A DNA stretch of 64,000 nucleotides from Sulfitobacter sp. W027 (GTDB lineage Bacteria; Pseudomonadota; Alphaproteobacteria; Rhodobacterales; Rhodobacteraceae). Shown here piece after piece: positions 22,356 through 31,115 of the stretch. Made by a program: the position numbers and the translations under genes. Location: positions 1,365,501 through 1,429,500 of the forward strand of contig NZ_CP083564.1 in the NCBI RefSeq assembly GCF_025143985.1. The letters are read 5' to 3'. The first letter of the stretch is position 1. Every line of letters begins with the position of its first letter. The notes under the pieces were generated by a model. That model ran no database searches. It was not told where the DNA came from and saw only the letters and a program-made list of their open reading frames with translations.

Positions 22356-22966
22356 TTCTTTTCAATCAGGTATACAGTAGACTTCAAGTTAATCCCGGGC
22401 AAATGTGCGCCTTCTTCCGCATGGAGGAGGATCGCCGCGCCGCAGTCCGTCCACTCGTGGATCATGCCCAATGCGCCGCGATCAGCCAAAGCTTTTTCGT
22501 TAAGCGAAAATAGGAGCTTACCGCCCTTTCCTAATCCGTGCATCAGGGTGTCGAACAGGGTGATCGGGGCCGCGCCGGGGCCGATGACGCCAATGGCAGT
22601 GATGGCCGTATATGTGCCGGGTGCGAAGGGAAGAGGTGCATCAACTTCGAGTTCTAAGAGGTTGCGATAAATACCTTTTATGCGCGCCTCGTTCAGCATG
22701 GCAGCAGAGATATCGCCCCCGTCGATGGTGGTAAACCCTACCTTTTTCAGTGCTTCACCAGACAGCCCCGTGCCACATCCGATGTCGAAAATCGGCGCAT
22801 CCTTATTGTCGAGAAATTCAGCAAGCGTGACAGCGGCGCGTTCGGGTGTGGCGTAGCCCTGCGCTTTGATGTCCTCATCGTAGCTGCTTGCCCATTCGTC
22901 ATAGAGGCTGCGGATCACATTGGTGTCCCGCGATGCATAGGCCTTGTCGAGATAATGCTGTGTCAT
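22352..22966 (-). CDS. Class I SAM-dependent methyltransferase
   Basis: A 204-residue Rossmann methyltransferase with motif I FDIGCGTGLSG (around 79-89) and the downstream DGGDISAAML segment. Start taken at ATG 22966 (MTQHYLDKAY), preceded by GGGA; an earlier in-frame ATG at 23017 has no support. The substrate is unknown. The four-base overlap with gluQ implies one transcript and translational coupling, but nothing in the sequence proves that it acts on tRNA. Confidence 0.8.
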   Translation of the reverse strand: MTQHYLDKAYASRDTNVIRSLYDEWASSYDEDIKAQGYATPERAAVTLAEFLDNKDAPIFDIGCGTGLSGEALKKVGFTTIDGGDISAAMLNEARIKGIYRNLLELEVDAPLPFAPGTYTAITAIGVIGPGAAPITLFDTLMHGLGKGGKLLFSLNEKALADRGALGMIHEWTDCGAAILLHAEEGAHLPGINLKSTVYLIEKN

Positions 22967-23019
22967 TTCCCTAGAGTATGGGGGATGACCGGGAGGATCC
23001 AGTGGTAACCCGGTCAACG

Positions 23020-24360
23020 TTAACCTTGATTAAGCCAAGCCTGCCAATTGCTTTTCGCGCGGTCTGTGTAGGCTTTGTAGCGGTCCTTGCGACCTCGGCG
23101 GCCAGCTTTTAGCCCCTCAACCGGCGGAAATAGGCCGAAGTTCACGTTCATTGGCTGGAAGGTTTTTGCATCCGCGCCGCCGGTGATGTGGGTTATCAAG
23201 GCGCCCATGGCGGTGCTGTCGGGCGGCGTGGGCAAACTGCCCCCGTTTATCTCTGCCGCCGCCATACGGCCTGCCAGCATACCCATTGCGGCGCTTTCCA
23301 CGTAGCCTTCGACGCCGGTGATCTGCCCGGCAAAGCGGATGTTCGGGCGGCTGCGCAGGCGCATTTGATCGTCGAGCAGCGTCGGCGAGTTGATGAAAGA
23401 GTTGCGGTGGATGCCGCCGAGGCGGGCGAAGCGCGCATTTTCCAGACCCGGAATTTGTTTGAAAACATCTGTTTGCGCGCCGTACTTCATTTTGGTCTGA
23501 AAGCCGACGATGTTGTAAAGCGTGCCAAGCTTGTTGTCGCGGCGCAGTTGCACCACGGCATGGGCTTTGACGTCCGGCTGGTGTGGATTGGTCAGGCCAA
23601 CCGGTTTCATCGGGCCGTGGCGCAGGGTCTCGCGACCGCGCTCGGCCATGACTTCGATGGGCAGGCAGCCGTCAAAATAGCCCGCGGTTTCGCCTTCGCG
23701 GAACTCGGTCTTGTCGGCCTCAAGCAGCGCGTCGATGAAATCGTCGTATTGCTGCTTGTCCATCGGGCAGTTGAGGTAGGCGGTGCGCTCTTCCTCGGTT
23801 TCGCCCTTGTCATAGCGCGACTGCATCCAAGCCTTGGACATGTCGATGCTCTCGAAATAGACGATCGGCGCGATGGCGTCGAAAAAGGCCAGCGCCTCGG
23901 CGCCGGTCTCGGCGGCGATGGCTTCGGCCAGCGCGCCAGAGGTCAGCGGGCCGGTGGCGATGATCCATTTGCCGTCTTTCGGCAGCTCGGTGATCTCGCC
24001 ATATTCGACGGTGATATTGGGATGCGCCATCAGCGTGTCGGTGACGGTCTGCGCGAAGGGGTCACGGTCCACCGCCAAGGCGCCGCCCGCGGGCAGGCGG
24101 TTTTTGTCGGCGCAGGCCATGATCAGGCCGTTGGCGGCACGCATTTCCCAATGCAGCAGGCCCACGGCGTTTTGCTCGTCATCATCCGAGCGGAAGGAGT
24201 TGGAGCAGACCATCTCGCCCAGAAGCCCGGTCTGGTGGGCGAAGGTTTCGACCTTGGGGCGCATTTCGTGGATGACCACCGAGATGCCCGCGTTCGCCGC
24301 TTGCCAAGCCGCTTCTGATCCGGCCATGCCGCCGCCGATGATGTGCAATGTATCTGTCAT
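23020..24360 (-). CDS. trmFO: tRNA U54 methyltransferase TrmFO (folate/FAD-dependent)
   Basis: Makes ribothymidine at position 54 of tRNA using methylenetetrahydrofolate and FADH2. The 446-residue protein begins with the FAD-binding [10 protein letters not shown] (from residue 9) and contains CSNSFRSDD and the conserved [10 protein letters not shown] and NFGLFPP segments near the end. ATG at 24360 gives the standard N-terminus. The methyltransferase gene starts 54 bases after this gene would be entered on the minus strand; trmFO is transcribed first. Confidence 0.95.
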   Translation of the reverse strand: MTDTLHIIGGGMAGSEAAWQAANAGISVVIHEMRPKVETFAHQTGLLGEMVCSNSFRSDDDEQNAVGLLHWEMRAANGLIMACADKNRLPAGGALAVDRDPFAQTVTDTLMAHPNITVEYGEITELPKDGKWIIATGPLTSGALAEAIAAETGAEALAFFDAIAPIVYFESIDMSKAWMQSRYDKGETEEERTAYLNCPMDKQQYDDFIDALLEADKTEFREGETAGYFDGCLPIEVMAERGRETLRHGPMKPVGLTNPHQPDVKAHAVVQLRRDNKLGTLYNIVGFQTKMKYGAQTDVFKQIPGLENARFARLGGIHRNSFINSPTLLDDQMRLRSRPNIRFAGQITGVEGYVESAAMGMLAGRMAAAEINGGSLPTPPDSTAMGALITHITGGADAKTFQPMNVNFGLFPPVEGLKAGRRGRKDRYKAYTDRAKSNWQAWLNQG

Positions 24361-24431
24361 GGAGGCGATGTAGGACAGGGCAGCCGCGCGCGCAATGGGC
24401 AAGAGGTGACGGAGGGTGCTGTGGGGGAATG

Positions 24432-24535
24432 GTTTTGGGGTCGCCGCTGCGGGAATGGTCGGTCAGTGAGAGGCTGACCCGGAGGGACCTTCCGCCGTCG
24501 GCGACCCAAAATCATCAGGGTATCTGTACCCTGAT
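24432..24535. repeat. Two adjacent inverted repeats in the trmFO/enoyl-CoA hydratase spacer
   Basis: Outer arms TTTTGGGGTCGCCG (24433-24446) and CGGCGACCCAAAA (24499-24511) are complementary apart from one bulged base. The interior is itself partly self-complementary (GCGGGAATGGTC with GGACCTTCCGC, and GGTCAG with CTGACC), so about 80 bases could fold into one long hairpin. Next to it, ATCAGGGTA (24514-24522) and TACCCTGAT (24527-24535) form a perfect nine-base stem with a four-base loop. There is no T-run. It could be a terminator for the hydratase gene, a small RNA or a copy of a repeat element. Confidence 0.6.
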
Positions 24536-24607
24536 ATAACAGTGCCCCGATTTTGCCAGATTTGCCAGCCCCCGCGCAGCAACACAGTTGCGCGGATTTG
24601 GAAACAA

Positions 24608-25393
24608 TCACTGCTGCCAATCGGGGGCGCGTTTTTCCAAGAAGGCGTCGATCCCCTCGCGGGTGTCAGCCTCAAGCATGTTGCGCACCATAACGTCGCC
24701 TGTGAAGGCATAGGCTTGGTCGGTGGGCAGTTGCATCTGTTGGTAAAAGGCCCCTTTGCCATGGGCGACGGTGGTGCCGAGTTTGGCTGCGATCTTTTCG
24801 GCTAAGGTCATGGCCTCGCTGGTAAGTTGATCGGCTGGCACGGCGCGGTTGATCAGGCCCAGTTCGGCGGCACGGCGGGCGGAGATGAAGTCGCCGGTGG
24901 TGAGCATTTCAAACGCCTGTTTGCGCGGGAGGCTTCGGGTCAGGGCGACCATGGGGGTCGAGCAGAAGAGGCCGATGTTCACGCCATTGACGCCAAAACG
25001 GGTGTCCTCGCTGGCGATGGCGAGGTCGCAGGTGGCTACCAATTGGCAGCCCGCGGCGGTGGCGATGCCATGGACTTGTGCGACGACGGGTTGCGGCAGG
25101 CTTTGGATGCGGGCCATCAGGGCGGCGCAGCGCTCAAAGAGGTCTTTGAAGGCCGCCGCTCCGCCGTCCTCGGCCTGGCGCATGGCGGTCATCTGGCGCA
25201 GATCGTGGCCGGCGCAGAAGGCTTTTCCTGCGCCCGACAGGATAATCACCCGTGTTTGGCGGTCTTCGGCCAGTTCGTCGAGTTTGCGGTGCAGGACGGC
25301 CAACATTTCGTCTGACAGGGCGTTCAGCCGTTCGGGCGCGTTCATGCGCAGATGGGTGATCGGCCCCTGTGCCGTAACGTCAAGAATTGTCAC
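24608..25393 (-). CDS. Enoyl-CoA hydratase/isomerase family protein
   Basis: A 261-residue crotonase-fold protein. It has the CoA/oxyanion segment GAGKAFCAGHDLRQM (about 55-69), then AAGCQLVATCDLAIAS and TRFGVNGVNIGLFCSTP, which fit the ECHDC3-like subgroup. The exact acyl-CoA substrate cannot be read from the sequence. Divergent from the thioesterase at 25452, with only 58 bases between the starts, so the two may be co-regulated in acyl-CoA metabolism. Confidence 0.82.
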   Translation of the reverse strand: MTILDVTAQGPITHLRMNAPERLNALSDEMLAVLHRKLDELAEDRQTRVIILSGAGKAFCAGHDLRQMTAMRQAEDGGAAAFKDLFERCAALMARIQSLPQPVVAQVHGIATAAGCQLVATCDLAIASEDTRFGVNGVNIGLFCSTPMVALTRSLPRKQAFEMLTTGDFISARRAAELGLINRAVPADQLTSEAMTLAEKIAAKLGTTVAHGKGAFYQQMQLPTDQAYAFTGDVMVRNMLEADTREGIDAFLEKRAPDWQQ

Positions 25394-25451
25394 CTTGCCC
25401 TCCCAAGCTGGTCACGCCAACGTTACGCCGAGGAAAGCAGGGAGAACAAGT

Positions 25452-25877
25452 ATGGCCGTGGTGATGGATGCAGAGGCGCTGGAGGCGTTCATGCGGGAGG
25501 TTTTCGATCAGGTGGCGGATGATTTCGCCGTGGATCATGTGGCCGAGAATGAGATCACCATGCGTCTGCTGACCAGCCGCCGCCATCTGCGGCCCGGAGG
25601 GACGGTCTCGGGCCCGTCGATGTTCGCGCTGGCGGATGTGGCGGCCTATCTGGTGACGCTGGCAATGATCGGGCCCAAGGCGCTGGCGGTGACGACGAAT
25701 TGCTCGATTGATTTCATGCGCAAGCCGCTGGCGGATGTGCCTTTGATTGCCCATGCCAAGCTGCTCAAACTGGGGCGGCAATTGTCGGTGACGGATGTGC
25801 TGATCTATTCGGAAGGGTCGGATAAGCCGGTGGCTCGGGCGAGTCTGACCTATGCGATTCCGCCGGTGAAGGCGTAG
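25452..25877 (+). CDS. PaaI-type hot-dog acyl-CoA thioesterase
   Basis: A 141-residue protein with the PaaI/YbgC-like hot-dog pattern: HLRPGGTVSGPSMFALAD (about 47-64, helix start with the catalytic Asp region) and NCSIDFMRKP. It should hydrolyse an acyl- or aryl-CoA; the substrate is unknown. The frame is open far upstream, but the ATG at 25452 has GGGAG at good spacing and starts the fold. Divergent from the enoyl-CoA hydratase. Confidence 0.8.
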   Translation: MAVVMDAEALEAFMREVFDQVADDFAVDHVAENEITMRLLTSRRHLRPGGTVSGPSMFALADVAAYLVTLAMIGPKALAVTTNCSIDFMRKPLADVPLIAHAKLLKLGRQLSVTDVLIYSEGSDKPVARASLTYAIPPVKA

Positions 25878-26059
25878 GGCTGAGGGCCATCGGCTGCCCG
25901 TGGGGTGGCGATCACACCGGTGATCCGTCCCACTTTATGGTGCAGCGCTTATGCGACTTCTAAGACTTCCGCCCAGCCTCACCTAATCGCCAGCCCGCCG
26001 GGACGGGCAGGCGATGGCCCGGCGCCTGCGGCTTGATTCCGGACCTGGTGGCTATCTAC

Positions 26060-26087
26060 AAAAAAGGGGCCGGGAAAAACCCGGCCC
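26060..26087 (-). terminator. Intrinsic terminator of the DUF1127 gene
   Basis: GGGCCGGG (26067-26074) and CCCGGCCC (26080-26087) form a perfect eight-base stem with an AAAAA loop. On the minus strand it is followed by a run of six T, and it lies 33 bases after the DUF1127 stop. The remaining 180 bases toward the thioesterase stop hold only a small GATCAC/GTGATC hairpin and no frame that I can support. Confidence 0.85.
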
Positions 26088-26119
26088 AAGGAAGAGGTCT
26101 GGCGAACGCCACAGGGAAG

Positions 26120-26350
26120 TTACGCCTGCCAGAACACGCGGGAAGCCTCGGCTGAGGCCTGTTCCGGTGTAAGTCCCGCATCATCAAGCTCCCACGGCTC
26201 TAGCGCGGCAAGCGCGATCCGGGTGCGTCGGCGGGCCGCCCATGTGGTCACGACCGCCGCAAAGCGCAACCCGATCACTGCAGGGACCGGCAGGGCGCGG
26301 TATGTCATCAATGTCATCGCATCAGCGCTGATAGGGCGAGCCTGTGTCAT
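26120..26350 (-). CDS. DUF1127 small protein
   Basis: A 76-residue basic protein. The C-terminal part (AARRRTRIALAALEPWELDDAGLTPEQASAEA) has the DUF1127 pattern, in which a short Arg-rich helix is followed by L-x-x-L-x-D-x-G-L. Related short members in other Alphaproteobacteria bind RNA or affect phosphate and stress responses; the function here is unknown. ATG at 26350 has a clear AAGGAG; a longer in-frame start at 26395 lies in the operator region. Divergent from the MocR regulator, sharing its repeat-rich promoter region. Confidence 0.78.
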   Translation of the reverse strand: MTQARPISADAMTLMTYRALPVPAVIGLRFAAVVTTWAARRRTRIALAALEPWELDDAGLTPEQASAEASRVFWQA

Positions 26351-26367
26351 GGGAGAACTCCTTGAAT

Positions 26368-26470
26368 TTGTATTGGCAAAATTGTATTGACACAAAGTGT
26401 AGAAAGCCTACAAGTACAAGGGTACAAAGTGCGATACAATTTGACCACAGGAATATTGTAATGGGTACAA
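26368..26470. promoter_or_regulatory. Shared operator/promoter region with repeated TACAA elements
   Basis: TACAA occurs at 26409, 26415, 26423, 26435 and 26466, and its complement TTGTA at 26368, 26382 and 26456: eight copies in about 100 bases between the DUF1127 and MocR genes. A TTGACA (26387-26392) with TACAAG (26409-26414) 16 bases further forms a promoter toward MocR, with repeats on and around its -10. MocR-type regulators bind direct repeats next to their own gene, so this is the likely autoregulatory site. Confidence 0.55.
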
Positions 26471-27876
26471 TTTGGCAGCCGACGCTCGCCGATGGGCAGG
26501 GGCCGAAGTACAAACTCGTGGCTCTGACCATCCGCGAGGGGATCAACTCCGACGCGCTGGCGGTTGGCGATAAGCTGCCCCCGGTGCGGGAATTGGCGTG
26601 GCAATTGGGGATCACCCCCGGCACTGTGGCGCGGGCCTATACCATTCTTACGGACGAAGGTTTGCTGGAGGCCGAGGTCGGCCGGGGTACTTTTGTCGCC
26701 CCGCCGCAGGCAGCCATCCGCGAAGATGTCTGGAATCGCGAACAAGATAGCTGGATCAAAGAGTTAGAGATTTCAGATACGGATGCAGTGAGTCTCTTTA
26801 GTCCACGATTGCCGGATATGGGGCAAGTGGCCCTGATCCGCAGCGCCCTGCGGCAGGTGGCGGATGTGCCGGGCGAAGAGTTGATGAACTATCCCACCCG
26901 CGATGCCTATGCCCCGGTGCGCCAAGCGGTGGTCGACTGGCTGTCGCATCTGTCCCTTGGCCCGCTGAGCGAGCGCGACGTCGTGCTGTCGCATGGCGGG
27001 CAAAGCGGCATTGTATTGGTACTTCAGGCCATCCTGTCGGGGCCGAAACCGGTGATGCTGGTCGAAGACCTCTCCTATGCCGGGTTCCGCCGGGCGGCGG
27101 AGGTGCTGCGCGCCGAAGTGATCGGCGTGGCGATGGACAAAGACGGCGTGCTGCCCGAGGCGCTGGACAAGGCCGCGCGCGACAGCGGAGCGCAGGTGTT
27201 TTGCACCACGCCGGAAGTGCATAACCCCACGGGCAGCCACACCAGCCTTGAACGGCGGCGCGCGCTGCTGAAGGTCGCCAAGCGGCACGGCTTAGAGATT
27301 TTGGAGGACGATTGCTACCGCATGGGCGCTGCCCGCGCACCGAGCTATCGCTCGCTCTGGCCTGAGCATGTCTGGCACGTCTCGTCGATCTCAAAGGAAT
27401 TGACGCCCGCGCTGCGCGTCGGCTTTGCGCTGGCCCCGGCAGGGCGGTCGGCGGACCTGCGGCGGGTGGCGGAATACGGATATTTCGGCCTTGCGCGCCC
27501 CTTGGCCGAGGCGACGCGCATTTTGCTGACCGATCCGCGGCTGAAGGGCATCTGTGCCGACATCCGCGAAAGACTGGCCGAATATGTAGAGGTTGCCGTC
27601 AACCATCTGGGCGGGCATGAGCTGCAATGGTCGCGCGATGTGCCCTTTCTATGGCTGCAACTGCCGCCCGGCTGGCGTGCGGCGGGGTTCTGTCGCGCGG
27701 CAGAGGCGCAGGGGGTGCAGATCCGCTCTGCCGATGAATTCGCCCTGCGCGATGGCCGCGCGCCCCATGCGGTACGTATCGCGGTGAACGCCCATGTCTC
27801 GCTGCGCTCCTTCGAGGCGGCAATGCAGCGGCTGCGCTGTCTCTTGGACAATCCGCCAGAGCAGATCAGCGTGTAG
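26461..27876 (+). CDS. MocR-type regulator: GntR winged helix fused to PLP-dependent aminotransferase fold
   Basis: A 471-residue fusion. Residues about 15-80 are a GntR winged helix (LPPVRELAWQLGITPGTVAR, then LEAEVGRGTF); the rest is a fold-type I aminotransferase with PEVHNPTGSH and the PLP lysine in SISKEL (Lys312). Such proteins sense PLP or an amino compound and regulate a neighbouring gene. No PLP-synthesis or GABA genes are adjacent; the divergent partner is DUF1127. ATG at 26461 chosen because it begins the winged helix; the upstream open frame covers the operator. Confidence 0.88.
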   Translation: MGTIWQPTLADGQGPKYKLVALTIREGINSDALAVGDKLPPVRELAWQLGITPGTVARAYTILTDEGLLEAEVGRGTFVAPPQAAIREDVWNREQDSWIKELEISDTDAVSLFSPRLPDMGQVALIRSALRQVADVPGEELMNYPTRDAYAPVRQAVVDWLSHLSLGPLSERDVVLSHGGQSGIVLVLQAILSGPKPVMLVEDLSYAGFRRAAEVLRAEVIGVAMDKDGVLPEALDKAARDSGAQVFCTTPEVHNPTGSHTSLERRRALLKVAKRHGLEILEDDCYRMGAARAPSYRSLWPEHVWHVSSISKELTPALRVGFALAPAGRSADLRRVAEYGYFGLARPLAEATRILLTDPRLKGICADIRERLAEYVEVAVNHLGGHELQWSRDVPFLWLQLPPGWRAAGFCRAAEAQGVQIRSADEFALRDGRAPHAVRIAVNAHVSLRSFEAAMQRLRCLLDNPPEQISV

Positions 27877-27902
27877 AAATATGGGGTATTATTATACCTA
27901 AA

Positions 27903-27974
27903 TTGTAAAGTGTTGTTTTCGCTATTATAATCCGTGATTGCTGCGCTTGACCCGGCGATGCAGGTGATTATAAC
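27903..27974 (+). promoter_or_regulatory. Candidate tandem promoters for rplM-rpsI
   Basis: TTGTAA (27903-27908) with TATAAT (27926-27931) at 17-base spacing, and TTGACC (27947-27952) with TATAAC (27969-27974) at 16-base spacing, the second 63 bases before the rplM ATG. An AT-rich stretch unlike the surrounding coding DNA. GGTAT/ATACC forms a small inverted repeat just upstream. Prediction by eye. Confidence 0.5.
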
Positions 27975-28036
27975 CCCTCCATCAGACACCGGGCGGGGAT
28001 TCCTCGTTCCGACCAACCTCAAACGGGAATTCATCC

Positions 28037-28498
28037 ATGAAAACCTTTTCTGCGACACCGGCAGATATCGACAAGAAATGGATCATCATCGACGCCGAAG
28101 GCGTCGTGCTGGGCCGTCTCGCCTCGATCATCGCCATGCGCCTGCGCGGCAAACACAAGCCGTCCTTCACGCCGCATATGGATTGCGGCGACAACGTGAT
28201 CGTCATCAACGCCGAGAAGGTGCAGATGACCGGCAAGAAGCGCGAAGAGCACTTCTACTGGCACACCGGCCACCCCGGCGGGATCAAATCGCGCACTAAG
28301 GAGCAAATCCTTGAAGGCGCGCATCCTGAGCGTGTTGTGACCCAAGCGGTCAAGCGCATGCTGCCCGGCAACCGCCTGAGCCGCCAGATCATGACCAACC
28401 TGCGCGTCTATGCAGGTAGCGATCACCCCCATGAGGCCCAGAGCCCCGAAGTTCTGGATGTCAAATCCATGAACAAGAAAAACACGCGGAGTGCATGA
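28037..28498 (+). CDS. rplM: 50S ribosomal protein L13
   Basis: Large-subunit protein L13, 153 residues, collinear with the family: [18 protein letters not shown] near the start, [19 protein letters not shown] in the middle and [14 protein letters not shown] later. The usual partner rpsI follows, overlapping the stop. AACGGGAA lies before the ATG. Promoter candidates lie in the AT-rich spacer upstream. Confidence 0.97.
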   Translation: MKTFSATPADIDKKWIIIDAEGVVLGRLASIIAMRLRGKHKPSFTPHMDCGDNVIVINAEKVQMTGKKREEHFYWHTGHPGGIKSRTKEQILEGAHPERVVTQAVKRMLPGNRLSRQIMTNLRVYAGSDHPHEAQSPEVLDVKSMNKKNTRSA

Positions 28499-29001
28499 GC
28501 ATGGCTGACGAAATCAAAACACTTGAAGGTCTCGAAGCTGCTGTGACCGAGAACATCGGCGGCGTGCAGGGCACCGAAACCGAAATGACCCCTCGTGAGC
28601 CGGTTCGTGACGAACTGGGCCGCGCCTATGCCACCGGCAAACGTAAAGACGCGGTCGCCCGCGTTTGGATCAAGCCCGGCTCCGGCAAGGTCATCGTGAA
28701 CGGCAAGCCGCAGAACGAGTATTTCGCGCGCCCCGTGCAGCAGTTGATCCTCGCGCAGCCGTTCGGCATCACCAACACCGAAGGCCAGTTCGACGTGTTC
28801 GCAACTGTCAAAGGCGGCGGTCTGTCCGGTCAAGCGGGTGCGGTTAAGCACGGCATCTCCAAAGCTCTGCAGCTTTACGATCCCTCCCTGCGCGGTGCGC
28901 TGAAAGCGGCAGGCTTCCTGACCCGTGACAGCCGCGTCGTCGAGCGGAAGAAATACGGTAAGGCCAAAGCGCGCCGGAGCTTCCAGTTCTCCAAGCGTTA
29001 A
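28495..29001 (+). CDS. rpsI: 30S ribosomal protein S9
   Basis: Small-subunit protein S9, 168 residues, with an acidic N-terminal extension of about 40 residues typical of Alphaproteobacteria and then the standard fold ([20 protein letters not shown]), ending in the P-site-reaching tail [12 protein letters not shown] at 28495 overlaps the rplM stop and has GGAG five bases upstream; ATG at 28501 (MADEIK) is an equally plausible start. Confidence 0.96.
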   Translation: MSMADEIKTLEGLEAAVTENIGGVQGTETEMTPREPVRDELGRAYATGKRKDAVARVWIKPGSGKVIVNGKPQNEYFARPVQQLILAQPFGITNTEGQFDVFATVKGGGLSGQAGAVKHGISKALQLYDPSLRGALKAAGFLTRDSRVVERKKYGKAKARRSFQFSKR

Positions 29002-29022
29002 GCTTACCGATCAACTTTGCGA

Positions 29023-29052
29023 AAGGGCTGCCCTCCGGGGTGGCCCTTTTTC
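29023..29052 (+). terminator. Terminator of rplM-rpsI
   Basis: AAGGGC (29023-29028) pairs with GCCCTT (29043-29048) in a hairpin with a partly paired GC interior, followed by TTT. It starts 21 bases after the rpsI stop. Confidence 0.75.
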
Positions 29053-29090
29053 GTTTGCGGGGTGGGCATTGCGACTTGGCAGCGGCACGT

Positions 29091-29123
29091 GAAAAAGGCC
29101 GCTGCAGTTTCCCGCAACGGCCC
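29091..29123 (-). terminator. Terminator of the barrel-protein gene
   Basis: On the minus strand GGCCGTTGC (29122-29114) pairs with GCAGCGGCC (29105-29097), with one G-U pair, and is followed by TTTTT. It lies about 33 bases after the stop at 29156 and faces the rpsI terminator. Confidence 0.75.
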
Positions 29124-29155
29124 TTGGTCAGGATCAGTGATGATCTCTTGCGGAA

Positions 29156-29845
29156 TTAGCCGCCGATTTCATAGCTCACGGTAAAGCCCAGCACGCCGTC
29201 ACCATCGTTGGTGTCTTCGTACAGCGCTTCAAAGCTGACGCCATCGCCGAAGTCATAGACGGCACCAGCTTCGGCGTAGAGGTTGTCGTCTCGGTCGCTG
29301 TTGCCGATGAGGCCAACGGCGGTCCAACGCTCGGACAGGGGCGCTTCGAACGCCACTTCCTGATCGCTTTCGCCATTGTCGGGGTCGATGATCACAGCAA
29401 ATGCGCCCGAGGCGTCACGCCCGATGGGGAAGCCCAGCGTCGCGGTGATTTCTTCGCCGTGATCCTTAGAATCATTCAGCCATGCGTAGGAATAGCTCAG
29501 GTCCCAGTTCATGCCCTGACCAAAATCTGCGCCATAGCCGAGGTCGACTTCGAGTTCGACGTCATCTGTGGGGTCTTGGTAAAGCGATGTGACGCTAAAG
29601 CCAGTGTGAAAGCCGCCGTAGGTCAGCTCGACGAAGCCTTCGACTTCGTTCTCAAGGTGATCGAAATCATCTGAAGTATTGAAGCGCGTGGCGGCAGAGA
29701 CGCCAGCGGTCCAGCCAACCATGGAGGTCACGGCGCGGTCCTCAATCACCGGGTCGAAACCTGTAGTGATATTGTCTTGCGCGTAAGCGGCAGAAGAAAG
29801 CAGCCCGGCGGTAATGCCGAACCCGATAAGGTGTTTGATATTCAT
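29156..29845 (-). CDS. Small outer-membrane beta-barrel protein, unknown function
   Basis: A 229-residue protein with a clear signal peptide (cleavage after SSAAYA) and an acidic mature part made of alternating short beta strands (ELTYGGFHTGFSVTSLY, then SFEALYEDTNDGD), ending in an aromatic-containing strand (FTVSYEIGG). This resembles TorF-type putative porins with about eight strands; the family call is tentative. It has its own terminator, so it is probably a single-gene unit. Role in uptake or signalling not readable. Confidence 0.65.
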   Translation of the reverse strand: MNIKHLIGFGITAGLLSSAAYAQDNITTGFDPVIEDRAVTSMVGWTAGVSAATRFNTSDDFDHLENEVEGFVELTYGGFHTGFSVTSLYQDPTDDVELEVDLGYGADFGQGMNWDLSYSYAWLNDSKDHGEEITATLGFPIGRDASGAFAVIIDPDNGESDQEVAFEAPLSERWTAVGLIGNSDRDDNLYAEAGAVYDFGDGVSFEALYEDTNDGDGVLGFTVSYEIGG

Positions 29846-30083
29846 GGCTTTTGCCTAGTTTTGGACCGTGGCTTGTCTGCGACTGGCGAGGTCTGGTTGT
29901 GAAGGCCCCTCGGATATGCCCGCGCTAGGAGAGCCGCAAGCCCCGTTTGCGCATATCTGACATGCGTTAGGACATAACATTGTGAACGACGGAAATTTCA
30001 CCCAAGTCGTTGGTTTTTCTCAGCCCCCGTGGTTCCGGGCGGGGCGGTGCCTGCCTATATCAAGCGCAACACAGGAGACAGTC

Positions 30084-31079
30084 ATGCAGTATTCAGTTCT
30101 AGACCTTGCCCCGGTGCCCGAAGGGTCAGACACCGCCACCGCCATTGCCAATTCCGTCGCATTGGCCCAATTGGCCGAAGCCAAGGGCTATCACCGCTTC
30201 TGGATGGCTGAACATCATAACATGCCGGGCATCGCCTCGGCGGCGACATCGGTTTTGCTGGGGCATGTGGCGGATCATACGCAAAATATTCGCATCGGTG
30301 CGGGGGGTGTGATGCTGCCCAATCATGCGCCTTTGGCGATTGCCGAACAGTTCGGCACGCTGGCTGCGATCCATGGCGACCGGATCGATTTGGGGCTAGG
30401 CCGTGCGCCGGGTGGCGATCAGGCGGTGATGCGTGCCATGCGGCGCGGCATGGGTGGCGGCGATCACTTCCCCGATGATGTGGCCGAGTTGATGGCCTAT
30501 CTGGGCGACGCCGATCCGCGCTCGCCCGTCCGTGCGCATCCGGGTGAGGGGACGCATGTACCGATCTGGATCCTCGGCTCTTCGCTATACGGCGCGCAAC
30601 TGGCGGCGCATTTTGGGCTGCCTTATGCCTTTGCCTCTCACTTTGCGCCCGATGCGTTGGAGGAGGCCACGGCCATCTATCGTCGTGATTTTAAACCGTC
30701 CGAAGCCTGCCCCGCGCCGCGCTTCATGCTGGCGGTGAACGTATTCGCCGCCGACACGGATGAAGAGGGTGCCTATCTGCGCACCACCATGCAGCAGGCC
30801 TTCGCCCGTCTGCGCACAGGCCGTCCCGGCAAGCTGCCGGCCCCGGTGCGTGACATCGACGCCGAGATTGGCGCGGGGATGCGGCAGGGGGTGGATCATG
30901 CGCTGCGCGTGTCTGCCGTGGGCAGCCCCGAGACCGTGAAACGCCAGCTAGAGGCGCTGATCGCACAGCACCACCCTGATGAAGTGATCCTGACCGGGCA
31001 GATCCACGATCACGCCGCGCGGTTGCGCTCGTTTGAGATTGCGGCGGATGTTTTGCAGGACATGAGGGTGGGTCAGTGA
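30084..31079 (+). CDS. LLM-class flavin-dependent oxidoreductase (MsnO8-like)
   Basis: A 331-residue luciferase-like monooxygenase that would use FMNH2 and oxygen. It shows the family N-terminus (YSVLDLAPVPEG), the RFWMAEHHNMPGIAS segment, IGAGGVMLPNHAPLAIAEQFG and the LGLGRAPGGD signature. ATG at 30084 has AGGAGA at good spacing; the frame is open 34 codons further upstream but without a credible start signal. Substrate unknown; no reductase partner adjacent. Confidence 0.85.
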   Translation: MQYSVLDLAPVPEGSDTATAIANSVALAQLAEAKGYHRFWMAEHHNMPGIASAATSVLLGHVADHTQNIRIGAGGVMLPNHAPLAIAEQFGTLAAIHGDRIDLGLGRAPGGDQAVMRAMRRGMGGGDHFPDDVAELMAYLGDADPRSPVRAHPGEGTHVPIWILGSSLYGAQLAAHFGLPYAFASHFAPDALEEATAIYRRDFKPSEACPAPRFMLAVNVFAADTDEEGAYLRTTMQQAFARLRTGRPGKLPAPVRDIDAEIGAGMRQGVDHALRVSAVGSPETVKRQLEALIAQHHPDEVILTGQIHDHAARLRSFEIAADVLQDMRVGQ

Positions 31080-31115
31080 AAGACGGCCCGGAAATAAGTC
31101 CTGTCCCGTAAAGAA

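Noticed and set aside
23001..23035. TTAACCTTGATTAA as a CtrA site near the trmFO stop
   Set aside because: The spacing between the halves is six, not seven, and one half is the trmFO stop region at a gene end rather than a promoter.
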